The position numbers and the translations under genes were made by a program. The notes beneath the pieces were generated by a model. That model was not told the origin of the DNA. It did not search any database and worked only from the letters and a program-made list of their open reading frames with translations. Shown piece after piece: positions 49,939 to 59,339 of a stretch of DNA of 64,000 nucleotides. This DNA is from JACVRW01 sp963803085 (GTDB taxonomy: Bacteria; Actinomycetota; Thermoleophilia; Solirubrobacterales; Thermoleophilaceae): NCBI GenBank assembly GCA_963803085.1, contig CAWDLE010000033.1:124001-188000 (forward strand), read 5' to 3'. Every line of letters begins with the position of its first letter. The first letter of the stretch is position 1.

Positions 49939-50691
49939 GTGGGCGCTGCCGAGATCGCCGCCATCGCCGCGGCCGGCATGGCGGCCGGCGCGATCAACAC
50001 CCTGGTCGGCAGCGGCACTCTGATCACCTTCCCGGTCCTGCTCGCGTTCGGCTACTCGCCCGTGACGGCGAACGTGTCGAACACGGTCGGCCTCGTCCCC
50101 GGCTCGGTGGCCGGCGCAATCGGCTACCGCCGCGAGCTCGAGGGACAGCGCACGCGCGTGCTGCGCTTCGGCGTGGCCTCACTACTCGGCGGCATCACGG
50201 GCGCGGTGCTCCTGCTCGAGCTGCCGCAATCGGCCTTCGAGACGATCGTGCCCGTGTTCATCGGCATCGCGCTGGTGTCGATCGTGCTCCAGCCCCAACT
50301 CGACCGCCTGGTGGCAGAGCACCGCCCGCCGCCCGAGGCGCACGGCACCGGAACCCCGCGCGCGCTCGTGTACCTCGCCGGCGTGTACGGCGGCTACTTC
50401 GGGGCCGCCCAGGGCATCCTGCTGCTCGCGATCCTCGGCCTCGCCCTGCCGGACGACCTTCATCGGGTGAACGCCCTCAAGAACGTGCTCGCGGGGATCG
50501 TGAACGGCGTGGCGGCGCTCGTGTTCATCGCGGCCGCGCACGTGGCCTGGGGGCCGGCCGCGCTGATCGCGGCCGGCTCCGTGGTGGGCGCCCAGCTGGC
50601 CGCCCGCTACGGCCGGCGGCTCTCGCCGCGGGCCCTGCGGGCGGTGATCGTGGTGGTGGGCATCGCCGCGATCGTCCAGCTTGTGACCTAG
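49939..50691 (+). CDS. TSUP (TauE/SafE) family permease
   Basis: A 250-residue, eight-helix permease of the sulfite exporter family, distinct from the one at 48205. The duplicated core is visible as MAAGAINTLVGSGTLITFPV and YLAGVYGGYFGAAQGILLLA. GYSPVTANVSNTVGLVPGSV is typical of the family. The start is GTG at 49939. No regulatory site was recognised. It is convergent with the GDPD gene (4-nt overlap). Candidate substrates are sulfite or sulfonates. Confidence 0.85.
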   Translation: MGAAEIAAIAAAGMAAGAINTLVGSGTLITFPVLLAFGYSPVTANVSNTVGLVPGSVAGAIGYRRELEGQRTRVLRFGVASLLGGITGAVLLLELPQSAFETIVPVFIGIALVSIVLQPQLDRLVAEHRPPPEAHGTGTPRALVYLAGVYGGYFGAAQGILLLAILGLALPDDLHRVNALKNVLAGIVNGVAALVFIAAAHVAWGPAALIAAGSVVGAQLAARYGRRLSPRALRAVIVVVGIAAIVQLVT

Positions 50692-51858
50692 AGCCCTCGG
50701 AAGATCTCCCTGGCGGCGAAGGCCGTGTCGGGGAAGTCCGAGAACACGCCGTCGATTCCCAGCCTGTAGAAGGCCAGGTACTCCTCGACCGGCCCGCCCG
50801 GATAGCCGGTCGGGAACGCGTCGTCCCTGAACGTCCAGGTGTGAACCAGAAGGCCACGCGCGTGCGCGCGGGCGATCAGGTCGGTCGGCGGGAAGACGGC
50901 TCCGCCCCCGCCGCCCGCGGTCGGGATGATGTACACCTTCCACGGCCCGATGCCGTCGGCATAGGTCTTGATCTCGTCGAGACCCGCGTTCGTGGCGAAG
51001 AAGCTGAACGTCCGTGCCTGCAGGATGGGTTGCCCGACACGGTCCAGTCATAGGGGCGGTCGAACGGCGGCGCGTAGGTCGGGTTCCCGTTGGCGTCGGT
51101 GTCGTTCGCGTCCACGAGCTGGACAGGCGAACCGGCGTCATCGTGTTGAGCTGCTTGAGGTTCGCCTGCTCGAACGACTGGATGAAGACCCGGCGAGCTT
51201 GCGACTGTTCAGACCGTTCTTCTTCAGGACCTTCACGAGCCGGCCCTCGAGCGGCAGCCCGAGCGTCTTGGTGGAACGTCGGGTGCTTGGTCTCCGGGTA
51301 GATGCCGACCTTTCGCCCGTGCTTCCGTGACTCGCGCTTCACGAGGTCGATGACCTCCTGAAGCGTCGGGATCTTGAACTTCCCGTTGAACTCGGTGGGG
51401 CGCCCGCCGCGCGTCTGCCTCGCGCCGAGCGTCTTGATCTCCGCGAGCGTGAAGTCCGAGGCCCAGAAGCCCTTCGTCGGAACGCCGTCGAGCGTCTTGG
51501 TCGTTTCACGCGATGCGAACTCGGGATGCTCGCCGACGTTCGTCGAATCGCCGGTCGTGGCGGGGTCGGAGTCGCCGATTATCGGCTCGTGGCGCGCGAT
51601 CAGCACGCCGTCCTTCGTCGCGACGAGGTCCGGCTCGATGTAATCCGCGCCGAGCTTGATCGCCAGCCTGTACGACTGAAGCGTGTGCTCAGGCACGAAG
51701 CCGCTTGCGCCGCGGTGTCCGATCACGAGCGGGCTGTTCTCCTTCTTGGGCCCGTGTTGCTTGTGCTTCTTCTTGGAGAGCGCTGTGGCCGGTGCGAGCA
51801 GCGCGACCAGGGCGAGAGCGAGCAGGGCAAAGCGGAGATACGACGCGCGTGTCTTCAT
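50688..51858 (-). pseudogene. Glycerophosphodiester phosphodiesterase, several frameshifts
   Basis: A secreted GlpQ-type enzyme in pieces. The first frame (from 51858) has a signal peptide (LLALALVALLAPATA) and the active-site block PLVIGHRGASGFVPEHTLQS. ADYIEPDLVATKDGVLIARH (metal Glu and Asp) follows, then VGIYPETKHPTFH. Later conserved parts appear in other frames: FDRPYDWTVSGNPS near 51040 and VYIIPTAGGGGGAVF to DGVFSDFPDTAFAAREIF ending at 50688. At least three indels between 51000 and 51260 are needed to rejoin them. The number of breaks in one short stretch points to poor local sequence or real decay. It would hydrolyse glycerophosphodiesters to glycerol 3-phosphate. Confidence 0.7.
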
Positions 51859-51891
51859 CGGCCGAACCTAACCCATTTGGGGGTACCGGCG

Positions 51892-52723
51892 CTAGCGCAG
51901 CTGCGGCGCGACTTCTTCGGCCAGCAGCTGCAGCACGTCGAGGTCCGTGTGCTCCAGGTGCTGGAGCATCACGCGCTCCACGCCGGCCTCGGCAAGCTCG
52001 CCGAGCTGGCGCACCGCCTCGCCGGGATCGCGGATCAGGCCCGTCATCACCGACAGCGGCAGCGGCTCGCGTTGCTCGCGCGCACACGCATCGGCTATCC
52101 GCTGCTTGAGCGCACGGCATTCGTCGGGGCTTCGACGAGACGCTGTTGTACTCGTCGGCCCAGCGCGCGGCGAGCGCCACGCTGCGCGGGCCTCCGCTGC
52201 CCCCGACGATCAGCGGCGGATGCGGCGACTGCACCGGCTTCGGGTGTGGGTCGGAGTCCACGAGGCGGTAATGCTCGCCATCGAACGAGAACGGCTCGCT
52301 CTTCCACTGGCGGTGCACAATCTCGAGCTGCTCGGCGAAGTTGTCCATCCGCTCGCGCAGGGGCGGGAACGCGAAGCCGTAGCGCTCATGCTCCGCGCGG
52401 TTCCAGCCCGCTCCCAGCCCAACCTCGACCCTTCCGCCGGAGATGTGGTCGACGGTCACGGCCGACTTCGCGAGCACGGACGGGTGCCGGAACGTCGCGG
52501 GCGACACGAGCGTGCCGAGCCGCAGGGTGGACGTGACGGCCGCGAGGCCGGCGAGCGTCGTCCACGCGTCGAGCGAGCCGCGCTCCTCAGCGCCCACCAC
52601 CGAGCCGTAGTGGTCGGAGCGGAACAGGGCCTCGTACCCGTGCTCCTCGCACGCGCGCGCGAGCGCGAGCCAGTCCTCCCAGGTCACTCCCTCCTGCCCC
52701 TCGATCATCACGCAGAGCCGCAT
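51892..52723 (-). CDS. LLM-class (F420-type) oxidoreductase, one frameshift
   Basis: A luciferase-like TIM-barrel flavin/F420 oxidoreductase of about 276 residues when restored. EHGYEALFRSDHYGSV, TSTLRLGTLVSPATFRHPSV and DHISGGRVEVGLGAGWNRAE are the canonical blocks, and PPLIVGGSGGPRSVALAARW follows. The frame breaks near 52125. The C-terminal helix region (VERVMLQHLEHTDLDVLQLL) continues in another frame to the stop at 51892. F420 dependence is likely from subfamily pattern but not certain. It begins at the ATG at 52723. Confidence 0.8.
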
Positions 52724-52776
52724 GTTTGGAACGTACCCGGGTTAGAGATCGAGCGCGGTTGGGCATCCCGGGTCTC

Positions 52777-54140
52777 ATGGCGAATCGTCGCGGGGGAATC
52801 GGGAACCTGTTGCTGTTCGCTGCGCTGACGTCGGCGTGGCCCTATGGAGCGCGATACCGGCAGCGGCACAGGTTCCCGTCGAACCGGCCCTCGCGAAGTC
52901 GAGCAACGTGCACGTCGGCGAGCACGTGCCAGGAAGCTTCGCGGGCATGAACTTCAAGGATCACTACGCCTTCCTCAGCGGCTGGGGCGGCATCACCGTC
53001 CTGGACATCGCGCAGGCCGAGTCGCCGCGGGTGGTCGGCGACCTCCCGCTGCCGCACTTCGAGAACGAGGACGTGGATCTGTGCGGAAACATCCTCATGG
53101 TGGTGAATGACCGCGCCGAGTTCGATCTGGGCTCGATCCTGTACGTGGTGAGCATCGCCAACCCGACCACGCCGACGCTGGCCGCCGTGATGCCACTGGG
53201 CTGGACGGGCAACACCGGCCGCGGCTCCGGCCACATCGCCAACTTCGTGAAGCCCGACTGCACCCAAGCGTGGATCGACGGCGGCGATCACGTGGAGGTC
53301 GTGGACCTCACCGTGCCCACCGCGCCTAGGTCGCTCGGCAAGTTCGCGTCGGCCGCTGCTGACAGCGACGACTTCCGCGTCTCGCATGACACCGAGCTCG
53401 ACAGCACGGGCACCGTCTGGAATGTCGGAGGCGGCGGCGCCGCTGCCTATCGCCTCACCGCCGATCCGCTGGGACCCCAGCTACTGGGGACGACCGGCGA
53501 CGCGGGCCGCAATCCCTCGCCCTACAACGACTTCATCCTCCACAACTCGCAGCGCCGCGGGAAGACGCTGCTCGTGACCGAGGAGGACTACATCGACACC
53601 GGCGAGGTGCCGCCGGGTGGGTGCCGCGGCCAGGGCAAGTTCGAGACCTGGGACACCTCGGGACTGAAGACCGGGGCGATCACGCCGCAGGACACGTGGG
53701 AGACCGAGCTGAACGGGATGTTCACCGGCGGGGCCGTCGACTCGAAGGCCCCGGTGACCGTGAACTGCTCGTCCCACTGGTTCGACGCGAAGGGCGGCGT
53801 CGCGGCCGTGGGCTGGTACGAGCAGGGCGTCCGCTTCCTCGACTACCGCACGCCGACCGACATCCAGCAGGTCGGCTACTACATCCCGGCCAACGGATCG
53901 ACTTGGGCGGCGTACTGGTCGCCGACCGACCCGAACGGCGAGATCGTCTACACCGCCGACGCCTACCGCGGCGTCGACGTGCTCAAGATCGACAGTGGCG
54001 GGACCACAGGCAAGAAGGTCAAGGCGCCGGTGCGCAGCGAGTGGTTCGGCAGCGAGGCCACCGACGCCGCCTCCTTCCAGCCGCACCCGATCTTCGGGTT
54101 CGTCTGCCCGGTGCTCAAGGCCGGCGTCAGCTTGCCCTAG
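52777..54140 (+). CDS. Secreted LVIVD-repeat beta-propeller protein (frameshift in signal peptide)
   Basis: The mature protein reads from 52836: VHVGEHVPGSFAGMNFKDHY, GGITVLDIAQAESPRVVGDL, HVEVVDLTVPTAPRSLGKFA and later ADAYRGVDVLKIDSG. These are LVIVD-type repeats that build a beta-propeller. There is no obvious catalytic motif; Cys pairs (CGNILM, DCTQAW, GGCRGQG, NCSSHW) could form disulfides. The start of the signal peptide (MANRRGGIGNLLLFAALTSA) is in another frame from the ATG at 52777. Adding one G near 52834 joins the two parts into a normal signal peptide ending in AAAQ. Function is unknown. Confidence 0.7.
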
Positions 54141-54553
54141 TCACGATCCGGGATTCGCGGGCCGACCACCGTCGTCTCGGGGTAGGGCTCGAGCGCCCAT
54201 GCGGGCGGCTCGACGCCCTTGACCTTGGCGGCTCTGCGCTCGAAGTAGCGCTCGAAGCCGCCCGGGGTGACCACGATCAGGTAGCGGGCCGGCGCGTCGC
54301 TGAGGTTCGCGAACGTGTGCACGGCGTCTGCGGGCGCGAAGACGAAGTCGCCTGGGATGGCGCTCCTCAGCTCCTCGCCGAGCTGGAAGGTGAGCTCTCC
54401 CTCTAGGACGTAGAAGCCCTCGTCGAATGGGTGATGGTGGAGCGGCGGCCCCTCCCAGCCGGGCGGAACGTGGCTTTCCACCACCCCCACGGCCCCCGCC
54501 GACTCCTCGCTTCGCAGCAGCACCTTTGGATGGAACGACATGTGTTCACTCAT
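54137..54553 (-). CDS. Cupin-domain protein of the MFS operon
   Basis: A 138-residue single cupin. Motif 1 is PLHHHPFDEGFYVLEGELTF, with three His and a Glu, and motif 2 is DFVFAPADAVHTFANL. It probably binds one metal ion, as in quercetin-dioxygenase-like cupins, and could modify or sense the compound handled by the linked efflux pump. Its start overlaps the end of the MFS gene by 8 nt, so the two are co-transcribed. An ATG four codons in (54541) is an alternative start. Confidence 0.82.
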   Translation of the reverse strand: MSEHMSFHPKVLLRSEESAGAVGVVESHVPPGWEGPPLHHHPFDEGFYVLEGELTFQLGEELRSAIPGDFVFAPADAVHTFANLSDAPARYLIVVTPGGFERYFERRAAKVKGVEPPAWALEPYPETTVVGPRIPDRD

Positions 54554-55955
54554 GCTTGAGAGGCACCTCCCTCAGTAGTAGTACGACAGCCAGCGCGAGC
54601 GCCGCTATCGGCGCCGCGACCAAGAACACCGCCTGCACGCCGCCGGTCACGTCCTCCCCGGCGCCCACCTGCGAGGCGAATACCGCGCCGAGCACCGCTG
54701 CGCCCGCCGCCCCTCCGAGAGCGCGGAAGAAGCCAGTGGTCGCGGTCGCAATTCCGAGCTCGCGCCGGTCCACGCTGTTCTGAACCGCCGTGATCATCAC
54801 CTGCGTGACCATCCCAAAGCCGAGCCCGAAGATCGCGAGCGCGATGCCGGTGTCGAGCTGCGAATGCTCGCCCGCCATCACCGCCAGGAGCACAAGGGCC
54901 AAAGTCATCAGGGCGAGGCCGGCAACCGGATAGCGCTTGTAACGGCCCGTGCGGGCGATCGCTCGTCCCGACAGCGTGGTCGACACCGTGATACCGAGCA
55001 TCGCCGGGACGAGCAGCAATCCGGCCTCGGTGGGTGTCGCGCCCGTCGTCACCTGGAGGTAGAGCGGCACGAAGACGGTGATCGAGAACAGCGCGGCGAT
55101 GGCGAGGAACAGCGACGCGCTCGCCACCGCCACCGTCCTCGTGCGCAGCAGATGGAAGGGCACGATCGGGTCAGGGACAGAACGCTCGCGTACCACGAGG
55201 GCCGTCGCCAGGGCGAGCGTCGCAGCGATCAGGCCCAGGATCGGAACCGAGTCCCACGCGTATCGATCCCCGCCCCAGATGCAGACGAGCAGCAGCGAGC
55301 TCGTCGCCGCCGCGAGCAGGCCGGCGCCGAGCGCGTCGAGCGAATGCTTCGGGGGATCGACCTCGGGGGCCGGCAGACGCAGGCTGAGCCCGGCGAGCGC
55401 GACGATCCCGACGGGGAGGTTCACTAGGAACACCCAGCGCCAGGTCGCGCTCTCGACGAGTAGGCCGCCGAGCAGAGGGCCAACGATCGTCGCGACGGCG
55501 AACGTGGCGGCGATGTAGCCCTGGTAGCGGCCTCGCTCGCGCGGTGACACGAGATCGCCGACCGCGGCCATCGCGAGCGCCATCAGCCCGCCCGCAGCCG
55601 CGCCCTGTACGAGGCGCAGGACGACCAGTTGCGTGATGTCCTGCGCCGCCGCACACAGTGCCGAGGTCGCAACGAAGCCGATCAGCGCGATCTGGAGCAG
55701 GCGCTTGCGTCCGTGACGGTCGCCGAGCTTGCCCCACAGCGGCGTCGCGGCGGCGGCGGCCACGACGTAGGCGGTGACCACCCACGACACGTCGCCGATG
55801 TTCCCCAGGTCGCTGGCGATCACCGGCAGCCCGGTGGCGAGGATTGTCTGGTCGAGCACAGCGGGCAGCATCGCAAGCACGACCGCCGCGAACGGGATCG
55901 CGACGTCGCTGCCGTCACGCGGATGGGAGAGACTTGTGGTTGCTGAAGTTTGCAT
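54546..55955 (-). CDS. MFS efflux transporter, DHA2 (EmrB/QacA) family
   Basis: A 469-residue proton-driven drug exporter with about 14 helices. Motif D1 is VLAMLPAVLDQTILATGLPV. Motif A is PLWGKLGDRHGRKRLLQ. Motif C is ATIVGPLLGGLLVESATWRW. The chosen ATG at 55955 lies before the charged N terminus; an upstream ATG would lie inside the operator. A TetR regulator is divergent and an adjacent cupin gene is co-transcribed. The substrate is unknown. Confidence 0.9.
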   Translation of the reverse strand: MQTSATTSLSHPRDGSDVAIPFAAVVLAMLPAVLDQTILATGLPVIASDLGNIGDVSWVVTAYVVAAAAATPLWGKLGDRHGRKRLLQIALIGFVATSALCAAAQDITQLVVLRLVQGAAAGGLMALAMAAVGDLVSPRERGRYQGYIAATFAVATIVGPLLGGLLVESATWRWVFLVNLPVGIVALAGLSLRLPAPEVDPPKHSLDALGAGLLAAATSSLLLVCIWGGDRYAWDSVPILGLIAATLALATALVVRERSVPDPIVPFHLLRTRTVAVASASLFLAIAALFSITVFVPLYLQVTTGATPTEAGLLLVPAMLGITVSTTLSGRAIARTGRYKRYPVAGLALMTLALVLLAVMAGEHSQLDTGIALAIFGLGFGMVTQVMITAVQNSVDRRELGIATATTGFFRALGGAAGAAVLGAVFASQVGAGEDVTGGVQAVFLVAAPIAALALAVVLLLREVPLKHE

Positions 55956-55973
55956 CGTAGAATCTTCCTGTCG

Positions 55974-55995
55974 CCCTAAACTTAGGGTTACCCTA
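55974..55995. promoter_or_regulatory. Double-palindrome TetR operator
   Basis: Two overlapping inverted repeats, CCCTAAACTTAGGG and TAGGGTTACCCTA, lie between the divergent MFS and tetR genes. They give three alternating half-sites of the type CCCTAA/TTAGGG. A TetR-type dimer, or two dimers, probably binds here. Confidence 0.65.
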
Positions 55996-56009
55996 TCATA
56001 CGCTGAACC

Positions 56010-56669
56010 ATGCATGCATCCCCCGGACTACGCGAGCGCAAGAAGCAGCAGACGCGGCAGCTGATCGCTGACACCGCGCGTCGCCTGTTCGCCGAGCGGG
56101 GCTTCGAGGGCGTGCCCGTGGCTGAGGTGGCTCGTCGCGCAGATGTCTCCGAGGCCACGGTGTTCAACTACTTCCCGACCAAGGAGGACCTCTTCTACAG
56201 CAGCCTCGAGGAGTTCGAGGAGAAGCTGCTCGCGGCCGTTCGCGACCGAAAGCCGGGCACGAGCGTGCTGGCGGCGTTCCGCGACTTCATGCTGGTGGAG
56301 CGCGGCGTGTTCGACATGAAGGCCGCGGGAGGCGACGACGAGGCGACCGAGCGGGTCCGGACCATCACCCGCGTGATCACCGAAAGCCCCGCCCTACTTG
56401 CCAGGGAGCGCCAGGTCTTCGCCGAGTACTCGCGCTCGCTCGCGGCGTTGATCGCCGAGGAGACAGGCGCCGCCGCGGGCGACGTCCTGCCCGCGGCGGT
56501 GGCGAACGCGTTGATCGGCGTCCACCGCAGCCTGATCGACTACGTCCGCGAGCGGACATTGGCCGGCGCGCGCGCCTCGCAGATCTCGCGCGGCGTCCGC
56601 GCCCAGGCCAAGAAGGCCTTCGCGCAGCTGGAGGAAGGGCTCGCCGACTTCGCTGTCAGAGAGCCCTGA
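56010..56669 (+). CDS. TetR-family regulator of the MFS pump
   Basis: A 219-residue repressor. Helix-turn-helix: TRQLIADTARRLFAERGFEG followed by VPVAEVARRADVSEATVFNY and FPTKEDLFY. The C-terminal domain (from about 70) is helical, with an Arg/Glu-rich tail. It is divergent from the DHA2 pump gene with a double palindrome between them, 15 nt from its ATG, so autorepression and control of the pump are expected. Confidence 0.88.
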   Translation: MHASPGLRERKKQQTRQLIADTARRLFAERGFEGVPVAEVARRADVSEATVFNYFPTKEDLFYSSLEEFEEKLLAAVRDRKPGTSVLAAFRDFMLVERGVFDMKAAGGDDEATERVRTITRVITESPALLARERQVFAEYSRSLAALIAEETGAAAGDVLPAAVANALIGVHRSLIDYVRERTLAGARASQISRGVRAQAKKAFAQLEEGLADFAVREP

Positions 56670-56689
56670 CCTCGCTCCAGCACCTGCAG

Positions 56690-56750
56690 GTCGGGGCGAC
56701 TGGATTTGAACCAGGGACCTTTCGACCCCCAGCCGGCGAGCGACCCGCGT
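56690..56750 (-). repeat. tRNA-Pro-like 3' fragment, direct repeat copy A
   Basis: On the minus strand this reads as the 3' half of a tRNA: an anticodon-loop-like CTGGGGG (GGG would be Pro), a T-arm CCTGG-TTCAAAT-CCAG and an acceptor end CGCCCCG. The anticodon stem no longer pairs and no 5' half exists. Copy B at 59255-59314 is about 90 percent identical and in the same orientation. Confidence 0.6.
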
Positions 56751-56787
56751 CTATGCGTCCCTCCGCGTCTCCATCTCCCGGTCGTCG

Positions 56788-56866
56788 GCGCCGGCGAATT
56801 CCCTGGACGCATCGGACGATGCAGTCGGTACCACGGCGGTACTACGGACTCCGATAACCCCGCGTG
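56788..56866 (+). repeat. 79-bp interspersed repeat, copy 1
   Basis: It aligns without gaps to 62873-62951 with 67 of 79 positions identical by eye. It contains short inverted repeats (GCATC-GGAC-GATGC and GTACC-ACGGC-GGTAC). It lies just beyond the 3' end of the HxlR gene. Confidence 0.6.
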
Positions 56867-56877
56867 CGGCCTCGCAG

Positions 56878-57684
56878 TTAGGCGCTGCTGCTTGCACGCC
56901 GATGCAGGCGTGGCGGGTGCGGCCACTGTGGTGCAGTGCCCGGATCGCCATATTCGGCGACCCGTACGCGATGAGGGCTGGCAAGGCGTGAGGCGGCTGT
57001 GCGGCGCTCCTCCGCCGAGCGGCTCGCTGGGGCGAATGCGCTCCAGGTGAACCAGTGGCCGAATCCGCGTTGCAGCGTCCGCGGGCCGCTCATCGTGAGC
57101 TGGCCGGCTCGAATCGCGCCGCCCAACTCGGCCCGTCCCAAGTAGACGCGGTAGAGCGTGGCAGTGTCGACGACGACCGCGAGGTCGACGTCGAAACCGG
57201 GGTGCTGGAGGCAGACTGAGACCTCGGAGGGCTCGAGGACCATCCAGTAACGCCGCTTGGGGGCGCGAAAGTCGAACTGAACCACGGTTCGATTGGGCGG
57301 GAGCCGCTGGCGATCGACGTGGCGGGCCATCCAGACGATCAACAGATCGGGATCGAGTTCCTCGGGGCGCGGCTCGGTGAACGACCAAGTCGCCCCCCAC
57401 TCGCCGATCGCCTGCACGACGGGCTGGAGGTCACGGCCGGCGGTCGTGAGGAGATATTCGAGGGTGCGGCCTTTGGGGCCCGTCCTGCGCTCGATGACCT
57501 CGGCCCGCTCGAGCGCGCGCATCCGGTCGGTGAGCACCGAGCGCGAGATCCCTGGGAGGCCGCGCTGGAGCTCGTTGAAGCCGCTCGCGCCGCCGAGCAT
57601 CTCCCGCACGATTAGAAGCATCCAACGGTCACCGAGAATCTCACTGGCCTTGGCGACCGGGCAGTACTGCGCATAGCTGCGCAT
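56878..57684 (-). CDS. HxlR-type winged-helix regulator with C-terminal ligand domain
   Basis: A 268-residue protein. The HxlR winged helix (1-100) starts YCPVAKASEILGDRWMLLIV and has GISRSVLTDRMRALERAEVI, with the early Cys typical of the family. The C-terminal domain resembles the SCP2-like extension seen in some HxlR regulators (VQFDFRAPKRRYWMVLEPSE, AELGGAIRAGQLTMSGPRTL). The last 45 residues (from about RSAEERRTAASRL) are basic and low in quality, and probably read into non-coding DNA beside the 79-bp repeat. It is divergent from the FAD oxidoreductase gene and probably regulates it through the palindrome at 57723-57750. Confidence 0.82.
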   Translation of the reverse strand: MRSYAQYCPVAKASEILGDRWMLLIVREMLGGASGFNELQRGLPGISRSVLTDRMRALERAEVIERRTGPKGRTLEYLLTTAGRDLQPVVQAIGEWGATWSFTEPRPEELDPDLLIVWMARHVDRQRLPPNRTVVQFDFRAPKRRYWMVLEPSEVSVCLQHPGFDVDLAVVVDTATLYRVYLGRAELGGAIRAGQLTMSGPRTLQRGFGHWFTWSAFAPASRSAEERRTAASRLASPHRVRVAEYGDPGTAPQWPHPPRLHRRASSSA

Positions 57685-57722
57685 AGCGCCACCATGCTAC
57701 CCGCGGATTCGCGGTAGGTCTG

Positions 57723-57750
57723 CTACTCGAACCGGTTGGTTCGAAAGTAG
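57723..57750. promoter_or_regulatory. HxlR operator palindrome
   Basis: CGAACC-GGTT-GGTTCG (57728-57743) lies within wider matching flanks CTAC and GTAG, between the divergent HxlR and FAD oxidoreductase genes. HxlR proteins typically bind such inverted repeats in shared promoters. Confidence 0.6.
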
Positions 57751-57808
57751 AACTAGCCAGCCCGGGCCAGCTGGTGGGACGCTCATCGAGCACAGCTAGG
57801 AGGACGAA

Positions 57809-59233
57809 ATGAGCGCTATCCAGACACCACAGGCACGGCCCCTTAAGACGACCGCGTTCGACGAGCTCGGCGGATCGTTCCGTGGAGAGCTGCTGCTGCC
57901 GACGAGCCCCGGCTACGACACCGCTCGCAGGATCTGGAATGGCGCGATCGACCGCCATCCCGCCTGCATCGCCCGCTGCACGGGCGTGGCCGATGTGGTC
58001 GCGGCGGTGCGCTTTGCGCGGGACCACGACCTGGAGATCGCGGTGCGGGGCGGGGGCCACAACGTGGCCGGCACCGCGGTGTGCGACGACGGTCTCGTCA
58101 TCGACCTCTCGGCGATGCGGGCCGTGTGGGTCGACCCCGCCGGTCGCACGGCCTGGGTGCAGGGTGGTGCTCTGTGGGGCGACGTCGACCAGGAGACGCA
58201 GGCCCACGGTCTGGCCACCACCGGCGGCATTGTGGGCCACACCGGCGTCGCCGGGCTCACCCTCGGCGGCGGCATCGGCTTCCTCATGCGCAAACACGGG
58301 CTCGCCGTCGACAACCTGCTTGCCGCCGAGGTGGTCATGGCCGAGGGCAGCATCGTCCGGGCGTCCGCCGACGAACACCCCGATCTGTTCTGGGCGCTGC
58401 GAGGCGGCGGCGGCAACTTCGGCGTCGTCACCTCGTTCCGATTCTCTCTCCACCCCGTCGGCCCGACCGTGATGGCCGGGCCCGTCTTCTGGGCGGCCGA
58501 CGACACCGCCGACGTGCTGCGCTTCTACCGGGAGTTCGCGGCCGAAGCGCCCGATGAGCTCGGCAGCGTCGTCAGGCTCGGCACCGTCCCCCCACTTCCG
58601 GCCATCCCTGAGGAGCTGCACTGGCGGCCTGCCATCGCCGTCGGCTGCTGCTACGCCGGCGCCGTCGAAGACGGCGAGCGTGCGGTGCGGGCCCTACGCC
58701 GGTTCGGGACGCCGCTCGTTGACCTGCTCGCACCCTCGCCGTACGTCGCCTTCCAGGGCGGCTTCGACGACACCGTCCTCCACGGGTGGCACTACTACTG
58801 GAAGGCGACGACCCTCGCCGGCCTCTCCGACGACGCCATCGCCGTCATCGCCGATCACGCCCATGCCGCCAGCTCGCCCCGGTCGTACGCGGCGATGTTC
58901 CACATGGGTGGCGCCGTCGCCCGGGTTCCCCACATGGCCACCGCCTACGCCGGTCGTGACGTGGCCTACAACATCATCATCGACGCCGTGTGGCTCCCTG
59001 ACGAGTCCGGCGAGCACGCCGCGGCCGAGAGCGCTTGGGCGCGGCGGTTCCTCCAAGCCCTCCAACCGCACCGCGCTGGCGGCGTCTACGTCAACTTCCT
59101 TGATTCCGACGACGACTCCAGCCGGATTCGAGAGGCCTACGGCGATCAGATCTACCGGCGCCTCGCCGAAGTCAAGGCCAAGTACGACCCAGACAACGCC
59201 TTCCACCACAACAAGAACATCCAGCCAGGCTGA
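57809..59233 (+). CDS. FAD-linked (BBE-type) oxidoreductase
   Basis: A 474-residue flavoenzyme of the vanillyl-alcohol-oxidase/berberine-bridge family. The covalent-FAD His lies in LEIAVRGGGHNVAGTAVCDD. GIVGHTGVAGLTLGGGIGFL replaces the second (Cys) linkage site, so FAD is probably attached once. The BBE motif is YVNFLDSDDDSS. YDPDNAFHHNKNIQP is the characteristic C terminus. Substrates of relatives include reticuline, sugars and mitomycin. GGAGGA lies 9 nt before the ATG. The divergent HxlR regulator suggests induction by a phenolic or quinone. Confidence 0.9.
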   Translation: MSAIQTPQARPLKTTAFDELGGSFRGELLLPTSPGYDTARRIWNGAIDRHPACIARCTGVADVVAAVRFARDHDLEIAVRGGGHNVAGTAVCDDGLVIDLSAMRAVWVDPAGRTAWVQGGALWGDVDQETQAHGLATTGGIVGHTGVAGLTLGGGIGFLMRKHGLAVDNLLAAEVVMAEGSIVRASADEHPDLFWALRGGGGNFGVVTSFRFSLHPVGPTVMAGPVFWAADDTADVLRFYREFAAEAPDELGSVVRLGTVPPLPAIPEELHWRPAIAVGCCYAGAVEDGERAVRALRRFGTPLVDLLAPSPYVAFQGGFDDTVLHGWHYYWKATTLAGLSDDAIAVIADHAHAASSPRSYAAMFHMGGAVARVPHMATAYAGRDVAYNIIIDAVWLPDESGEHAAAESAWARRFLQALQPHRAGGVYVNFLDSDDDSSRIREAYGDQIYRRLAEVKAKYDPDNAFHHNKNIQPG

Positions 59234-59254
59234 CGCCCTCACAGTGACCGTTAA

Positions 59255-59314
59255 GTCGGGGCGACTGGATCGAACCAGCAACCTTTCGGCCGCCAGCCGG
59301 CGAGCGACCCGCGT
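59255..59314 (-). repeat. tRNA-Pro-like 3' fragment, direct repeat copy B
   Basis: The same tRNA-like 3' half as 56690-56750, in the same orientation, with a one-base gap and about five substitutions. The T-arm here is CTGG-TTCGAT-CCAG and the anticodon-loop equivalent has mutated to CTGGCGG. Together the copies flank the HxlR/FAD-oxidase pair. Confidence 0.6.
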
Positions 59315-59339
59315 GTACCGGGTGCGGTACCGTGCGTCG

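Noticed and set aside
58554..59339. Plus-strand extension upstream of the three-repeat protein
   Set aside because: Lies inside the FAD oxidoreductase in another frame; a signal peptide begins at the ATG at 59340.
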